Shown here: piece after piece, positions 17,506 to 25,989 of the stretch
Layout of the letters: each line of letters starts with the position of its first letter
Numbering within the stretch: the stretch's first letter is position 1
DNA from: Rhizobiales bacterium 65-79
GTDB lineage: Bacteria; Pseudomonadota; Alphaproteobacteria; Rhizobiales; Rhizobiaceae
Length of the DNA: 64,000 bases
NCBI GenBank assembly: GCA_001896885.1
Contig: MKRJ01000046.1
Span: forward strand, 141,788 to 205,787
Direction of reading: 5' to 3'
Notes under the pieces: generated by a model
What the model was told of the DNA's origin: nothing
What the model saw: the letters and a program-made list of their open reading frames with translations, nothing else
Database searches by the model: none
Translations under genes and position numbers: made by a program

Positions 17506-18420
17506 TCAACTCCGCCGCTCGACGACGAACCGCGCCGCGGCCCGCAGCGTGTCGGCCGCCTCACCGTAGGGCTCCAGCAGTTCGTTTGCCTGCTCGACCA
17601 GCCCCGCAAGCTGCATGCGCGTCCATTCGATGCCGTGCAGGCTTGCGAGCGTCGCCTTCCCGTGCGCGGCGTCCTTGCCCGTCGCCTTGCCCATCGTCTC
17701 CGCGTCGGCCGTGAGGTCGAGCAGGTCGTCGGCAAGCTGGAAGGCTAGGCCGATCGCCGACCCGAAGCTTGCCAGCCGCTCGCGATCGGCGTCCGACGCG
17801 CTGGCGATGATGGCGCCCGATTCCGCCGCGAAACGGATCAGCGCCCCGGTCTTCATCGCCTGCAGCGTGACGACGCCTTCCTCGTCCGGCGCACGATGCT
17901 CCGCCTCGAGATCGAGCGCCTGGCCGCCAGCCATGCCGCCCGGGCCAGCCGCGGCCGACAGCGCCGAAATCAATTGCACCTTGCGCTCGGGCGGCAGTTC
18001 CGTCTCGGCATCGGCGATGATCCCGAACGCTTCCGTCAGGAGACTATCGCCCGCCAGGATCGCGGTCGCCTCGTCGAAAGCCTTGTGCACCGTCGGCCGG
18101 CCGCGCCTTAGTTCGTCGTCGTCCATAGCGGGAAGGTCGTCGTGGATCAGCGAATAGCAATGGATGCATTCGAGCGCCGCGCCGACACGCAACGCCGCTT
18201 CGCCAGCCGCCGAGAACAGCGCCGCGCTTTCCATGACGAGAAAGGGCCGGAGCCGCTTGCCTCCGTCGAGCGCGCCATGGCGGATCGCCTGCATAAGCCT
18301 CGCCGGCCGCATGATCTCGCCGGCTCGGGCCCGGCCGTCGAGAAGGCGCTCAAGCAGGAATTCTATTTCCGCCGCGCGCTCTGCCAGCAGTATCTCGAAG
18401 GGGACCGCCGAATTCGTGTT
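17506..18420 (-). CDS. ispA: Polyprenyl (farnesyl) diphosphate synthase
   Basis: The 304-residue product has the first aspartate-rich motif DDLPAMDDDELRRGRP near residue 94 and the second DDLLD near 235, with GGKRLRPFLV and the KTGALIRFA helix of short-chain E-prenyl transferases. Length and FARM context (CIHCYSLIHDDLPAMD) fit IspA, which condenses IPP with DMAPP/GPP to farnesyl diphosphate. ATG at 18420 is chosen; an in-frame ATG 24 bases upstream is possible. It converges with the lytic transglycosylase gene and lies near ispG. Confidence 0.92.
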   Translation of the reverse strand, partial: NTNSAVPFEILLAERAAEIEFLLERLLDGRARAGEIMRPARLMQAIRHGALDGGKRLRPFLVMESAALFSAAGEAALRVGAALECIHCYSLIHDDLPAMDDDELRRGRPTVHKAFDEATAILAGDSLLTEAFGIIADAETELPPERKVQLISALSAAAGPGGMAGGQALDLEAEHRAPDEEGVVTLQAMKTGALIRFAAESGAIIASASDADRERLASFGSAIGLAFQLADDLLDLTADAETMGKATGKDAAHGKATLASLHGIEWTRMQLAGLVEQANELLEPYGEAADTLRAAARFVVERRS

Positions 18421-18539
18421 CATGACGGCGAGCGATGGCGACAATTCATGCGGAGGTCAAGGGATGGCGCCGCCGGGAAATCCGACCTAGATTTCCAGGA
18501 TACACCTTTCCGTTTTGGGATTTTGTTCGGGAGGCTGTC

Positions 18540-18728
18540 GTGTCGGGGCTGTACATCAATCAGCTGGAGCAACTGAAGACGTCGAAGGGACGCGAGCTAT
18601 TGCAGGCGGATCGGCTTGAGGACGGAAAGGCTGAAAATGTAGCTCCGCCGCCGATTGTCCCCGATGGACCCGTCAGGATCGAGCCAGCCGACGGGGGCGT
18701 GCTCAAGGTCACGGCGCGCAAACCGTAG
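18540..18728 (+). CDS. Small hypothetical protein (GTG start)
   Basis: A GTG at 18540 is preceded by GGGAGG with 5-base spacing. It opens a 62-codon frame, [20 protein letters not shown]... [13 protein letters not shown], ending in a proline-rich stretch and a short basic tail. Nothing in it is recognisable as a domain. It lies divergently from ispA and 127 bp before mtgA. The good ribosome-binding site is the main argument that it is real. Confidence 0.45.
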   Translation: MSGLYINQLEQLKTSKGRELLQADRLEDGKAENVAPPPIVPDGPVRIEPADGGVLKVTARKP

Positions 18729-18855
18729 GCGTATTCATCCTATTCCAAGTGCAATCGGAACGGGGCAGCCGCCTACCGCCGTTGCGCGGCATGCGATTGG
18801 CCTCTATGTCGAAGGGAGCCGAGGGATTCCATTCAGCCAATCGAAGCGGGAAGCG

Positions 18856-19590
18856 ATGCCGCGCATGGCAGCCTTTCGTAAAGGAACGCGCAGCCGGCGG
18901 GGACAGGCATCGAGCGGTCTCCGGAAATGGCTGCTGCGGCTCGTGCTGGCGGTCGTCCTCGTGGCCGCGGTCCCCGCCTGCCTGACCTTCGTCTATGCGA
19001 TCCCGGCGGTGCATCCGATCTCCACGCTGATGCTCAAGGACCTCTTGACCGGCAAGGCTTACGATCGGCGCTGGGTGCCGCTCGACGCCATCTCTCCGCA
19101 TCTCGTCCATGCCGTCATGATGTCGGAAGACGGGCAGTTCTGCCGCCACGACGGCATCGACTGGGGCGAAATGAACGCCGTCATCGACGATGCGCTCGCC
19201 GGCGAGGAGACCCGCGGCGCCTCCACGATCACCATGCAGTCGGTCAAGAACCTGTTCCTGTGGCAGGGTCGCTCCTTCATCCGCAAGGCGATCGAGGCGC
19301 CGCTGGCGCTCTATTTCGACGCTATCCTCTCCAAGCGTCGCATCATGGAGATCTATCTGAACATCGTCGAATGGGGACCCGGCATCTATGGCGCCGAGGC
19401 GGCGGCGGAATACCATTTCAAGCGTTCCGCGCGCGACCTGACCGCCCGGCAGGGCGCCCTTCTCGCGGTGACGCTTCCCAACCCCGAGCACCGGCACCCG
19501 GCCCATCCGGATCTCGGGCTGCGCCGTCTCGCCTCTCTCATCCTGCGCCGCACCGCCCGTTCTGGCGACTATGTGAAATGCCTGGAGTGA
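18856..19590 (+). CDS. mtgA: Monofunctional biosynthetic peptidoglycan transglycosylase
   Basis: The 244-residue product has one N-terminal membrane anchor (about residues 22-48, [19 protein letters not shown]) and then a single GT51 glycosyltransferase domain. Its motifs are [18 protein letters not shown] with the catalytic Glu, [49 protein letters not shown] and [12 protein letters not shown]. It polymerises lipid II glycan strands. No transpeptidase domain follows, which identifies MtgA. ATG at 18856 is the likely start; 18865 is the alternative. Confidence 0.95.
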   Translation: MPRMAAFRKGTRSRRGQASSGLRKWLLRLVLAVVLVAAVPACLTFVYAIPAVHPISTLMLKDLLTGKAYDRRWVPLDAISPHLVHAVMMSEDGQFCRHDGIDWGEMNAVIDDALAGEETRGASTITMQSVKNLFLWQGRSFIRKAIEAPLALYFDAILSKRRIMEIYLNIVEWGPGIYGAEAAAEYHFKRSARDLTARQGALLAVTLPNPEHRHPAHPDLGLRRLASLILRRTARSGDYVKCLE

Positions 19591-19741
19591 CCGGCCCCGG
19601 ACGGAAGCACTTTTTTCGCCTCGAACGCTGGCCAAAGCAGCCCGGGCCGTGTATAGGCACGCGACTTTCATTTTAAGCCACGCTTCCGGCGTTCCTCGGC
19701 GAGGGCGCGGGCGGGGCTTTTACGACAAGCGGAGCAAGGCG

Positions 19742-19924
19742 ATGGCCGTACCAAAACGAAAGACCTCCCCGTCCAAGCGCGGCATGCGTCGCTCGGCGGA
19801 TGCGCTCAAGGCGCCGACCTATGTCGAGGACAAGAACTCGGGCGAGATGCGCCGTCCGCATCATATCGACCTGAAGACCGGCATGTATCGCGGCCGGCAG
19901 GTTCTGGAACCGAAGGAAAGCTGA
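19742..19924 (+). CDS. rpmF: 50S ribosomal protein L32
   Basis: The 60-residue product [20 protein letters not shown]... has the L32 N-terminus and a basic C-terminal half ([17 protein letters not shown]). The zinc ribbon cysteines are absent, as in other alphaproteobacterial L32 proteins. A perfect intrinsic terminator follows 28 bp past the stop codon. Confidence 0.97.
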   Translation: MAVPKRKTSPSKRGMRRSADALKAPTYVEDKNSGEMRRPHHIDLKTGMYRGRQVLEPKES

Positions 19925-19952
19925 TCGGATTTCGATCCATCTTTTCACGTCG

Positions 19953-19982
19953 AAAGACCGGCTTGATGCCGGTCTTTTTGTT
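19953..19982 (+). terminator. Rho-independent terminator of rpmF
   Basis: AAAGACCGGC at 19953-19962 pairs perfectly with GCCGGTCTTT at 19968-19977 across a TTGAT loop, followed by TTG. Confidence 0.92.
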
Positions 19983-20063
19983 TCCGGACACCAAAATACT
20001 TGACGGCAACCGCCGTTGGATTTCTACAAGTCCTGGTTCTCGTGAGGCTAGCCGGAGGTCGCC

Positions 20064-20465
20064 GTGCTGCGACAGATACCCCTCCTGATCATCCCCTTCA
20101 TCCTCTACAACCTTGCCCTAATCGGGGTGCTGGGCAGTCCCAGCGACCCCTGGCGCGATGAGATCTTCTCGGCGACCATGCTGTCGGGCGGAGTGTGGAC
20201 GATGACGCTCGGCGACATCCTGATCCTCGTCGCGCTGGTGCTTCTCTTCGTCGAGATCGTCAAGTCGACCGGCACCTCCAACGCATCCATCGTCGACCAT
20301 ATCCTTTCGACCGCGCTCTTCATCGCCTTCCTGATCGAGTTCCTCCTTGTTCCGGGCGCGGAACATTCGGTCTTTTTCACCATCATGGTGATTTCGCTGG
20401 TCGACGTGCTTGCCGGCTTCACCGTCTCGATCCGCTCCGCCGGGAGGGATGTGAACCTTCATTAG
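20064..20465 (+). CDS. Small integral membrane protein of unknown function
   Basis: The 133-residue product has four hydrophobic segments, near residues 3-24, 47-67, 80-98 and 103-122. The last two are joined by LLVPGAEHSVFF. No enzymatic motif is visible and I do not recognise the family with certainty. It ends 17 bp before the gamma-glutamyltransferase start and probably shares its transcript. Confidence 0.75.
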   Translation: MLRQIPLLIIPFILYNLALIGVLGSPSDPWRDEIFSATMLSGGVWTMTLGDILILVALVLLFVEIVKSTGTSNASIVDHILSTALFIAFLIEFLLVPGAEHSVFFTIMVISLVDVLAGFTVSIRSAGRDVNLH

Positions 20466-20482
20466 CCATCAGGAGGAAAACC

Positions 20483-22066
20483 GTGCGCGCATTCGATCTG
20501 CCCGGCCGCTCGCCGGTCTATGCCGAAAACGGCATGGCGGCGACGTCGCACCCGCTGGCCACGATGACGGCGCTTTCCGTCCTGAAGGAAGGCGGCAACG
20601 CCGTAGACGCCGCCATCGCCGCTTCCGCGACGCTCTGTGTCGTCGAGCCGCATATGACCGGCATCGGCGGCGACTGCTTCGTCATCCTCGCCGAGCCGGA
20701 CGGTTCGCTCCATGGTCTGAACGGCTCCGGCCGGGCGCCGGCGCTGGCCACCGGCGAATGGTACCGCGAGCGTTTCACGACCGTCCCTTCGTCCGGCGTG
20801 CACTCGATCACCGCGCCCGGCGCGCTGAAAGCCTGGGAGACGCTGCTCGACCGTTTCGGCACGCTCGCTTTCGACCGGCTCTTCGCCGACGCGATCCGCT
20901 ATGCCGAGGACGGCTTCGCCATCCATCCGCGCGTGGCGAGCGACTGGGCGCTCTATGCCGCCGATCTGGCCGGGGACGAGGGCGCACGCCTCCATTGCCT
21001 GGTCGATGGATCGGCGCCCGCCGTCGGATCGCGCCATCGCTCGCCGGCTCTCGGCGCGACGCTGAGGACAATCGCCGCAAAAGGCGCGAAGGGTTTTTAC
21101 GAAGGCGAGATCGGGCGAGAGATCGCCGCGACGGTACGGGCGAAGGGCGGCCTCCTTTCGGAACAAGACCTTGCCAGCGTCACCGCCGACTGGATCGAGC
21201 CGATCTCCACCCGCTATGCCGGCCACGAAATCTTCGAACTGCCGCCGAACGGCCAAGGCGTCACCGCTCTCATCCTGCTCAACCTTCTTGCGGAACTGGA
21301 TGTCGGCGCACTGCCGCCGGACAGCGCGGAGCGCTGGCACATGGAGGTCGAAGCCGGACGCCTCGCCTATGCAGTGCGAGATCGCTTTGTCGCCGACCCT
21401 GCAATGAATGCCGGCGAAATTGACCGGCTGCTCTCCCGGCAATTCACGCGGGCACTCGCCTCGCAGGTCGATCCGGCTCGCAGCAATCCCTCCGTCGCCC
21501 TCCCGGAAATGGCCGATGCGGACACCGTCTACCTCACCGTGGTGGACCGCGACCTGCGCGCCGTATCCTTCATCAATTCCCTCTACCACGCCTTCGGCTC
21601 GAAGGTGGTGACGGCGCGTTCCGGCATCGCGCTGCAAAATCGCGGCGCCTGCTTCACGCTCGAGGAAGGCCATCCGAACGAGATCGGCCCTGCCAAGCGT
21701 CCGCTACACACGATCATTCCCGCCATGGCCTGCAGGGATGGCCAGCCGGCAGTCTCCTTCGGCGTGATGGGCGGCGCCTATCAGCCGATGGGCCATGCCC
21801 ACGTCTTTTCCAACCTCGTCGATCACGGCATGGACCCGCAGGCCGCAATCGATCATCCGCGCCTGTTCTGGGGGGCCGACGGCGCGCTCGAGGCGGAAGC
21901 CGGCATCGGTCCGGAACTGCGCGAGGCACTGCGCACCATGGGCCACGAGGTGCGGCCGGTCGCCTCGCCGCTCGGCGGCAGTCAGATGATCGTCATCGAC
22001 CGGAAGACGGGTTTCCTCGTCGGCGGCTCCGACCCGCGCAAGGACGGACTGGCGCTGGGGTGGTAG
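20483..22066 (+). CDS. Gamma-glutamyltransferase family protein
   Basis: GTG at 20483 is the likely start, preceded by a near-perfect AGGAGG with 6-base spacing. The 527-residue product has the Ntn-hydrolase hallmarks of the family: ASATLCVVEPHMTGIGGDCF, LPPNGQGVTALILLN, the catalytic Thr in EMADADTVYLTVVDRD, and the C-terminal HTIIPAMACRDGQPAVSFGVMGGAYQPMGH. Family members transfer or hydrolyse gamma-glutamyl groups. Without a signal peptide this one is probably cytoplasmic. Close relatives are often annotated simply as ggt family, so the substrate is open. Confidence 0.9.
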   Translation: MRAFDLPGRSPVYAENGMAATSHPLATMTALSVLKEGGNAVDAAIAASATLCVVEPHMTGIGGDCFVILAEPDGSLHGLNGSGRAPALATGEWYRERFTTVPSSGVHSITAPGALKAWETLLDRFGTLAFDRLFADAIRYAEDGFAIHPRVASDWALYAADLAGDEGARLHCLVDGSAPAVGSRHRSPALGATLRTIAAKGAKGFYEGEIGREIAATVRAKGGLLSEQDLASVTADWIEPISTRYAGHEIFELPPNGQGVTALILLNLLAELDVGALPPDSAERWHMEVEAGRLAYAVRDRFVADPAMNAGEIDRLLSRQFTRALASQVDPARSNPSVALPEMADADTVYLTVVDRDLRAVSFINSLYHAFGSKVVTARSGIALQNRGACFTLEEGHPNEIGPAKRPLHTIIPAMACRDGQPAVSFGVMGGAYQPMGHAHVFSNLVDHGMDPQAAIDHPRLFWGADGALEAEAGIGPELREALRTMGHEVRPVASPLGGSQMIVIDRKTGFLVGGSDPRKDGLALGW

Positions 22067-22164
22067 AGGGCTCCGCCGGCGGATTGTACCGCGGCCCAGA
22101 TTGACCTTGACGGAAGTCGAATTCATCCCTCGGGCCCGGAGCCTGTCCTCGGGCCGGCCATAGG

Positions 22165-22260
22165 CTGGACCCCTTCTCCTCGACGGGGAGGAAAACGGCA
22201 CGGCCGGTGCTTCCCTTCCCCCTTCGAGGGGCGGATCCGGCCGGATAGGCTGGATAGGCT
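22165..22260. repeat. REP-like palindrome followed by a short tandem repeat
   Basis: CCTTCTCCTCGACGGGGAGG at about 22172-22191 is a CTCC/GGGG hairpin of the same family as at 9058. A second one, CCCTTCCCCCTTCGAGGGG, lies at about 22213-22231. GGATAGGCT then occurs twice in tandem. The element fills the gap between the convergent transferase and phaR genes. Confidence 0.7.
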
Positions 22261-22308
22261 GGGGATGGGGTCAGTATAACGCCGGATCAGGTCCTATGGC
22301 GCTCGCCC

Positions 22309-22914
22309 CTACTCCCCGATTGAATCGAGCTTCTTCTGCATGGCGGCGATCTGCTCCTTCAATTCCTGAAGATCCTTGTCCTTGTCGGACTTTTCCTTCT
22401 TCGGCTCGGCAGCGGATGCCCCGCCCGACCCGGCCGGGAAAGGCGTGAACATGCGCATGGCGTTCTGGAACATCTCCACATTGCGCCGCGTCTGCTCCTC
22501 GAAGGCCTTGATCGTCGACGGCATCTTCATCATGTCCATCGGCGTCTGTCCGAAGCTCGACTTCATCTGCTCGCGGAAGCGTTCCTGCTCCTTGGCGAAC
22601 GCGATCATCGACTGTTCGAGAAAACTAGGCACGATCATCTGCATCTGGTCGCCGTAGAACGAGATCAGCTGACGCAGGAACGAGACGGGCAGCATGTTCT
22701 GCCCTTCCTTGTTCTCCAGTTCGAAGATGATCTGGGTGAGCACCGGATGCGTGATGTCCTCGCCGGTCTTGGCGTCCTGGACGGTGAATTCCTCCCCGCG
22801 CTTCACCATCTCGGCGAGGTCCTCGAGCGTCACATAGGTGCTCGTGCCCGTATTGTAGAGCCGACGGTTCGCGTATTTCTTGATGACCACCGGATCATCT
22901 TTTGTGGGCATCAT
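22309..22914 (-). CDS. phaR: Polyhydroxyalkanoate synthesis repressor
   Basis: The 201-residue product has the PHB/PHA accumulation regulator DNA-binding domain at the N-terminus (VVIKKYANRRLYNTGTSTYVTLEDLAEMVKRGEEF), then the granule-binding region (FLRQLISFYGDQMQMIVPSFLEQSM), and ends in a charged coiled coil (KKEKSDKDKDLQELKEQIAAMQKKL). PhaR binds both PHB granules and promoters of phasin and its own gene. Two ATGs are adjacent; the second (22911) has better spacing from GGAGG. It is divergent from phaA. Confidence 0.95.
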   Translation of the reverse strand: MMPTKDDPVVIKKYANRRLYNTGTSTYVTLEDLAEMVKRGEEFTVQDAKTGEDITHPVLTQIIFELENKEGQNMLPVSFLRQLISFYGDQMQMIVPSFLEQSMIAFAKEQERFREQMKSSFGQTPMDMMKMPSTIKAFEEQTRRNVEMFQNAMRMFTPFPAGSGGASAAEPKKEKSDKDKDLQELKEQIAAMQKKLDSIGE

Positions 22915-22932
22915 TCTCCTCCAGAGTGCCGA

Positions 22933-23015
22933 AACGCTTCTGTAAGCGTTGACTTACAGCCGCCTCCATATCGAGGATATGCGCAAATGCTGCGCAAAAG
23001 AAAGCGTTTTGTGCA
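22933..23015. promoter_or_regulatory. Nested inverted and direct repeats between phaR and phaA (candidate operators)
   Basis: Close to the phaR start, AACGCTT (22933-22939) mirrors AAGCGTT (22944-22950), and TGTAAG (22941-22946) mirrors CTTACA (22953-22958). Further out, TGCGCAAA occurs at 22980-22987 and 22991-22998, 11 bp apart, followed by TTTTGTGCA at 23007-23015. PhaR proteins are known to bind TGC/GCA-rich sites and to autoregulate; assignment to PhaR is inference. Confidence 0.45.
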
Positions 23016-23176
23016 GTGCGGAAGGCCCTGCCCGCCCGAAACCCGCCTCGAGGCCAGGTCGAAGCGGCGCCGTGACGCCGCCGTCATACTTGTTTCCCGT
23101 TTGACTTGGCGGTGGGAAACGGCAAGATCGGCGATAATCGGATAAATTGAATCCTGAAAAATTCCGGAGACGAACA

Positions 23177-24364
23177 ATGAGCGCTTCTTCCTCCATCGTC
23201 GTGGCAAGCGCCGCGCGCACGGCCGTCGGTTCCTTCAACGGCGCCTTCGCCAATCTGACGGCCCATGAACTCGGGGCCACGGCGATCAAGGGAGCGCTCG
23301 AGCGCGCCGGCGTCGACGGCAACGAGGTCGACGAGGTGATCTTCGGCCAGGTGCTGACGGCGGGCGAAGGCCAGAACCCGGCACGCCAGGCTTCGATCGC
23401 GGCCGGCCTGCCGAAAGAAACCACTGCCTGGGTGCTCAATCAGGTCTGCGGCTCGGGGCTCAGGACCATTGCGGTCGGCATGCAGCAGATCGCGACGGGC
23501 GACGCCAAGATCATCGTCGCCGGCGGCCAGGAATCCATGTCCATGTCGCCGCATTGCGCGCATCTGCGCCAGGGTGTGAAGATGGGCGACTACAAGATGA
23601 TCGACACCATGATCAAGGATGGGTTGTGGGACGCCTTCAACGGCTACCACATGGGCATCACCGCCGAGAACGTGGCGCGCCAGTTCCAGATAACCCGCGA
23701 CGACCAGGACAAGTTCGCGCTCGCCTCCCAGAACAAGGCGGAGGCCGCGCAGAAGGCCGGCCGGTTCAAGGACGAGATCGTCCCGGTCACCGTCAAGGGG
23801 CGCAAGGGCGACACGGTCGTGGACCAGGACGAATATATTCGCCACGGCGCCACGCTCGACGCCATGCAGAAGCTGCGTCCGGCCTTCGACAAGGAAGGCA
23901 CGGTGACGGCCGCCAACGCTTCCGGCATCAATGACGGCGCCGCCGCCGTCGTGCTGATGAGCGAGGAGGAGGCGAAGCGCCGCGGCATCACCCCGCTTGT
24001 GCGCATCGTTTCCTGGGCGACGGCCGGCGTCGATCCGAAAATCATGGGGACCGGCCCTATCCCCTCCTCCCGCAAGGCGCTGGAGAAGGCCGGCTGGAAG
24101 GCCGACGACCTCGATCTGGTGGAGGCCAACGAGGCCTTCGCCGCGCAGGCCTGCGCGGTCAACAAGGATCTCGGCTGGAATCCGGAAATCGTCAACGTCA
24201 ATGGCGGCGCCATAGCCATCGGCCATCCGATCGGTGCGTCCGGCGCCCGCATCTTCAACACGCTCGTGTTCGAGATGCGCCGCCGCGGCGCGAAAAAGGG
24301 GCTCGCGACGCTCTGCATCGGCGGTGGCATGGGCGTGGCCATGTGCGTGGAAGCGATGAATTAG
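23177..24364 (+). CDS. phaA: Acetyl-CoA acetyltransferase (beta-ketothiolase)
   Basis: The 395-residue product is a standard biosynthetic thiolase: acyl-enzyme Cys in [12 protein letters not shown] near residue 90, [14 protein letters not shown] near 315, [20 protein letters not shown] near 345 and the C-terminal [13 protein letters not shown] with the second catalytic Cys. It condenses two acetyl-CoA to acetoacetyl-CoA, the first step of PHB synthesis. phaB follows in the same direction. Confidence 0.97.
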   Translation: MSASSSIVVASAARTAVGSFNGAFANLTAHELGATAIKGALERAGVDGNEVDEVIFGQVLTAGEGQNPARQASIAAGLPKETTAWVLNQVCGSGLRTIAVGMQQIATGDAKIIVAGGQESMSMSPHCAHLRQGVKMGDYKMIDTMIKDGLWDAFNGYHMGITAENVARQFQITRDDQDKFALASQNKAEAAQKAGRFKDEIVPVTVKGRKGDTVVDQDEYIRHGATLDAMQKLRPAFDKEGTVTAANASGINDGAAAVVLMSEEEAKRRGITPLVRIVSWATAGVDPKIMGTGPIPSSRKALEKAGWKADDLDLVEANEAFAAQACAVNKDLGWNPEIVNVNGGAIAIGHPIGASGARIFNTLVFEMRRRGAKKGLATLCIGGGMGVAMCVEAMN

Positions 24365-24431
24365 TCGGTCGTGGTTCGTCAGTCGTCGGTCGAAAGCAAA
24401 AAATTAAACGACTGACGACTGACGGCCGACG
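24364..24431. repeat. Quasi-palindrome between phaA and phaB
   Basis: Starting at the phaA stop codon, GTCGGTCGTGGTTCGTCAGT continuing to 24392 faces CGACTGACGACTGACGGCCG at about 24409-24428 around an A-rich loop (AAAGCAAAAAATTAAA). It resembles in style the stop-codon repeats at 3680 and 4591 but has a different unit. It could attenuate read-through from phaA to phaB. Confidence 0.7.
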
Positions 24432-24450
24432 TGGAATAGGGAGGAAAATC

Positions 24451-25173
24451 ATGGCCAGAACAGCACTCGTCACCGGCGGATCGCGCGGCATCGGCGCGGC
24501 GATCGCGATCGCGCTAAGGGACGCCGGTTATCGTGTGGCGGCCAATTACGCCGGCAATGACGAGGCGGCTCAGAAGTTCAAGGCCGAGACCGGCATTCCG
24601 GTCTATAAATGGTCGGTCGCCGATTATGACGCCTGCGCGGAGGGCATAAGAAAGGTCGAAGCCGAACTCGGCCCGGTCGACATTCTCGTCAACAATGCCG
24701 GCATCACGCGCGACGCGCCCTTCCACAAGATGACGCGCGAGCAGTGGAATGAGGTGATCAGCACCAATCTGAACGGCGTCTTCAACATGACGCATCCGCT
24801 GTGGAACGGCATGCGCGAGCGCAAGTTCGGCCGCATCGTCACCATTTCCTCGATCAACGGCCAGAAGGGTCAGTTCGCCCAGGCGAACTATTCGGCCTCC
24901 AAGGCCGGCGATCTCGGCTTCACCAAGGCGCTGGCACAGGAAGGGGCCCGTGCCGGCATCACCGTAAACGCCATCTGCCCAGGCTACATCGCGACCGACA
25001 TGGTCATGGCGGTGCCGGAGAAGGTGCGCGAGTCGATCGTCGCGCAGATTCCGGCGGGGCGGCTCGGCGAGGCGGCCGAAATCGCGCGCTGCGTCGTCTT
25101 CCTCGCCTCCGACGATGCCGGCTTCATCACCGGCTCGACCCTCACGGCGAATGGCGGGCAGTATTTCGTCTGA
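24451..25173 (+). CDS. phaB: Acetoacetyl-CoA reductase
   Basis: The 240-residue SDR has TGGSRGIG for NADPH, NNAGITRDAPFHKM, the catalytic SSINGQKGQFAQANYSASKAG (Ser, Tyr, Lys) and ends ANGGQYFV, diagnostic for PhaB. It reduces acetoacetyl-CoA to (R)-3-hydroxybutyryl-CoA. ATG at 24451 is preceded by AGGGAGGAAAATC. The PHB synthase gene phaC is not in the window, as is usual in rhizobia. Confidence 0.97.
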   Translation: MARTALVTGGSRGIGAAIAIALRDAGYRVAANYAGNDEAAQKFKAETGIPVYKWSVADYDACAEGIRKVEAELGPVDILVNNAGITRDAPFHKMTREQWNEVISTNLNGVFNMTHPLWNGMRERKFGRIVTISSINGQKGQFAQANYSASKAGDLGFTKALAQEGARAGITVNAICPGYIATDMVMAVPEKVRESIVAQIPAGRLGEAAEIARCVVFLASDDAGFITGSTLTANGGQYFV

Positions 25174-25249
25174 GGCTGTTTCTGGTCAGCCGCGGCAATG
25201 GCTGGATTCAGGAGCGTCGGCAGCGCCGAGCTGTCGAGTTGAGTACAAT

Positions 25250-25315
25250 CTCCACTCCGTCCCGCTTTGCGGGATCACCTCCCCCACTCCGGAGCGGGGA
25301 GAATTTCGGATGTGA
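25250..25315. repeat. REP-like element downstream of phaB
   Basis: CCGCTTTGCGGGATCACCTC followed by CCCCACTCCGGAGCGGGGAG gives a CCGC/GCGG and a CTCC/GGAG hairpin of the window's REP family. It lies about 80 bp past the phaB stop codon. Confidence 0.65.
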
Positions 25316-25989
25316 TCGGCCTGCGACAAGCGACGCCGGACCTATTCGCCTTTCATCTCGCCAACCTCCTGTCCCGCCGCGGCACGCAAAGGTTAACGCT
25401 CTTGCCGGGTCCTGTGGAGAAGCCTGTTGATATCCTGTGGACAATGGTTGGGAACCCGGCAGCAGGCACAAGATATAGCCATGAACGCAAGCGGAACATC
25501 GGCATATCAGTGATTCGTCGCCGCTTTGTTCCGCCTATGGTCCGTTCGTTAACGGGACAGCCCGCCCAAGCCTGGTCGCCGGTAGGAATTCGTCAATTTT
25601 CATGAACGAAATCTTGCACTTGTGCCGATCGGCCGTCGCCGCCTACGCCTGCTCCCGGAAGCTGTTAACCTTTGAACCTGCGGAAGTTATTCCTTTAGCT
25701 GCGGCTGATTCAGCATATGGCTCTGGGGTGTCTGTTTCGCGCTAGATGTTGGGGTGAACAAACGCTGAATCAGCGCGAGTCACTGATTCGTCGCCGATTC
25801 GTTCCAGACTCGTTCCAGGCCTTAATTTCCACCGGATGGTTTTGCGCGGCGAATGATCTCCTATATGTGGATAGTGCAGTGGAAACGGCCCTGTAGGCGC
25901 GATTCCGGATTGCAACGGTGGCCGCGAAAGCGCTCCCTGAACATGCCGTCTCCTGACAAGCCGTCTTCCGAAAAGCCTTTATTGTCGCG
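25316..25989. promoter_or_regulatory. Long non-coding region with clustered GANTC sites and DnaA-box-like sequences
   Basis: No convincing gene lies between phaB and the helicase gene. Seven GANTC sites occur: 25512, 25707, 25767, 25777, 25785, 25796 and 25807, the last five within 45 bp. Three sequences differ by one base from the DnaA box TGTGGATAA: 25413-25421, 25436-25444 and 25866-25874, all in the same orientation. GTTAAC occurs three times. A 22-base sequence beginning TGATTCGTCGCCG is repeated at 25511 and 25784 with two mismatches, and the 11-bp GCTGA-N-TCAGC palindrome occurs at 25704 and 25764. The region is less GC-rich than its flanks. Function is inferred only. Confidence 0.6.

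Noticed and set aside
25316..25989. Calling this region the chromosomal oriC
   Set aside because: The signals are suggestive, but the usual alphaproteobacterial neighbours (hemE and others) are missing, the DnaA boxes are imperfect, and GC skew cannot be computed here. Reported only as origin-like.
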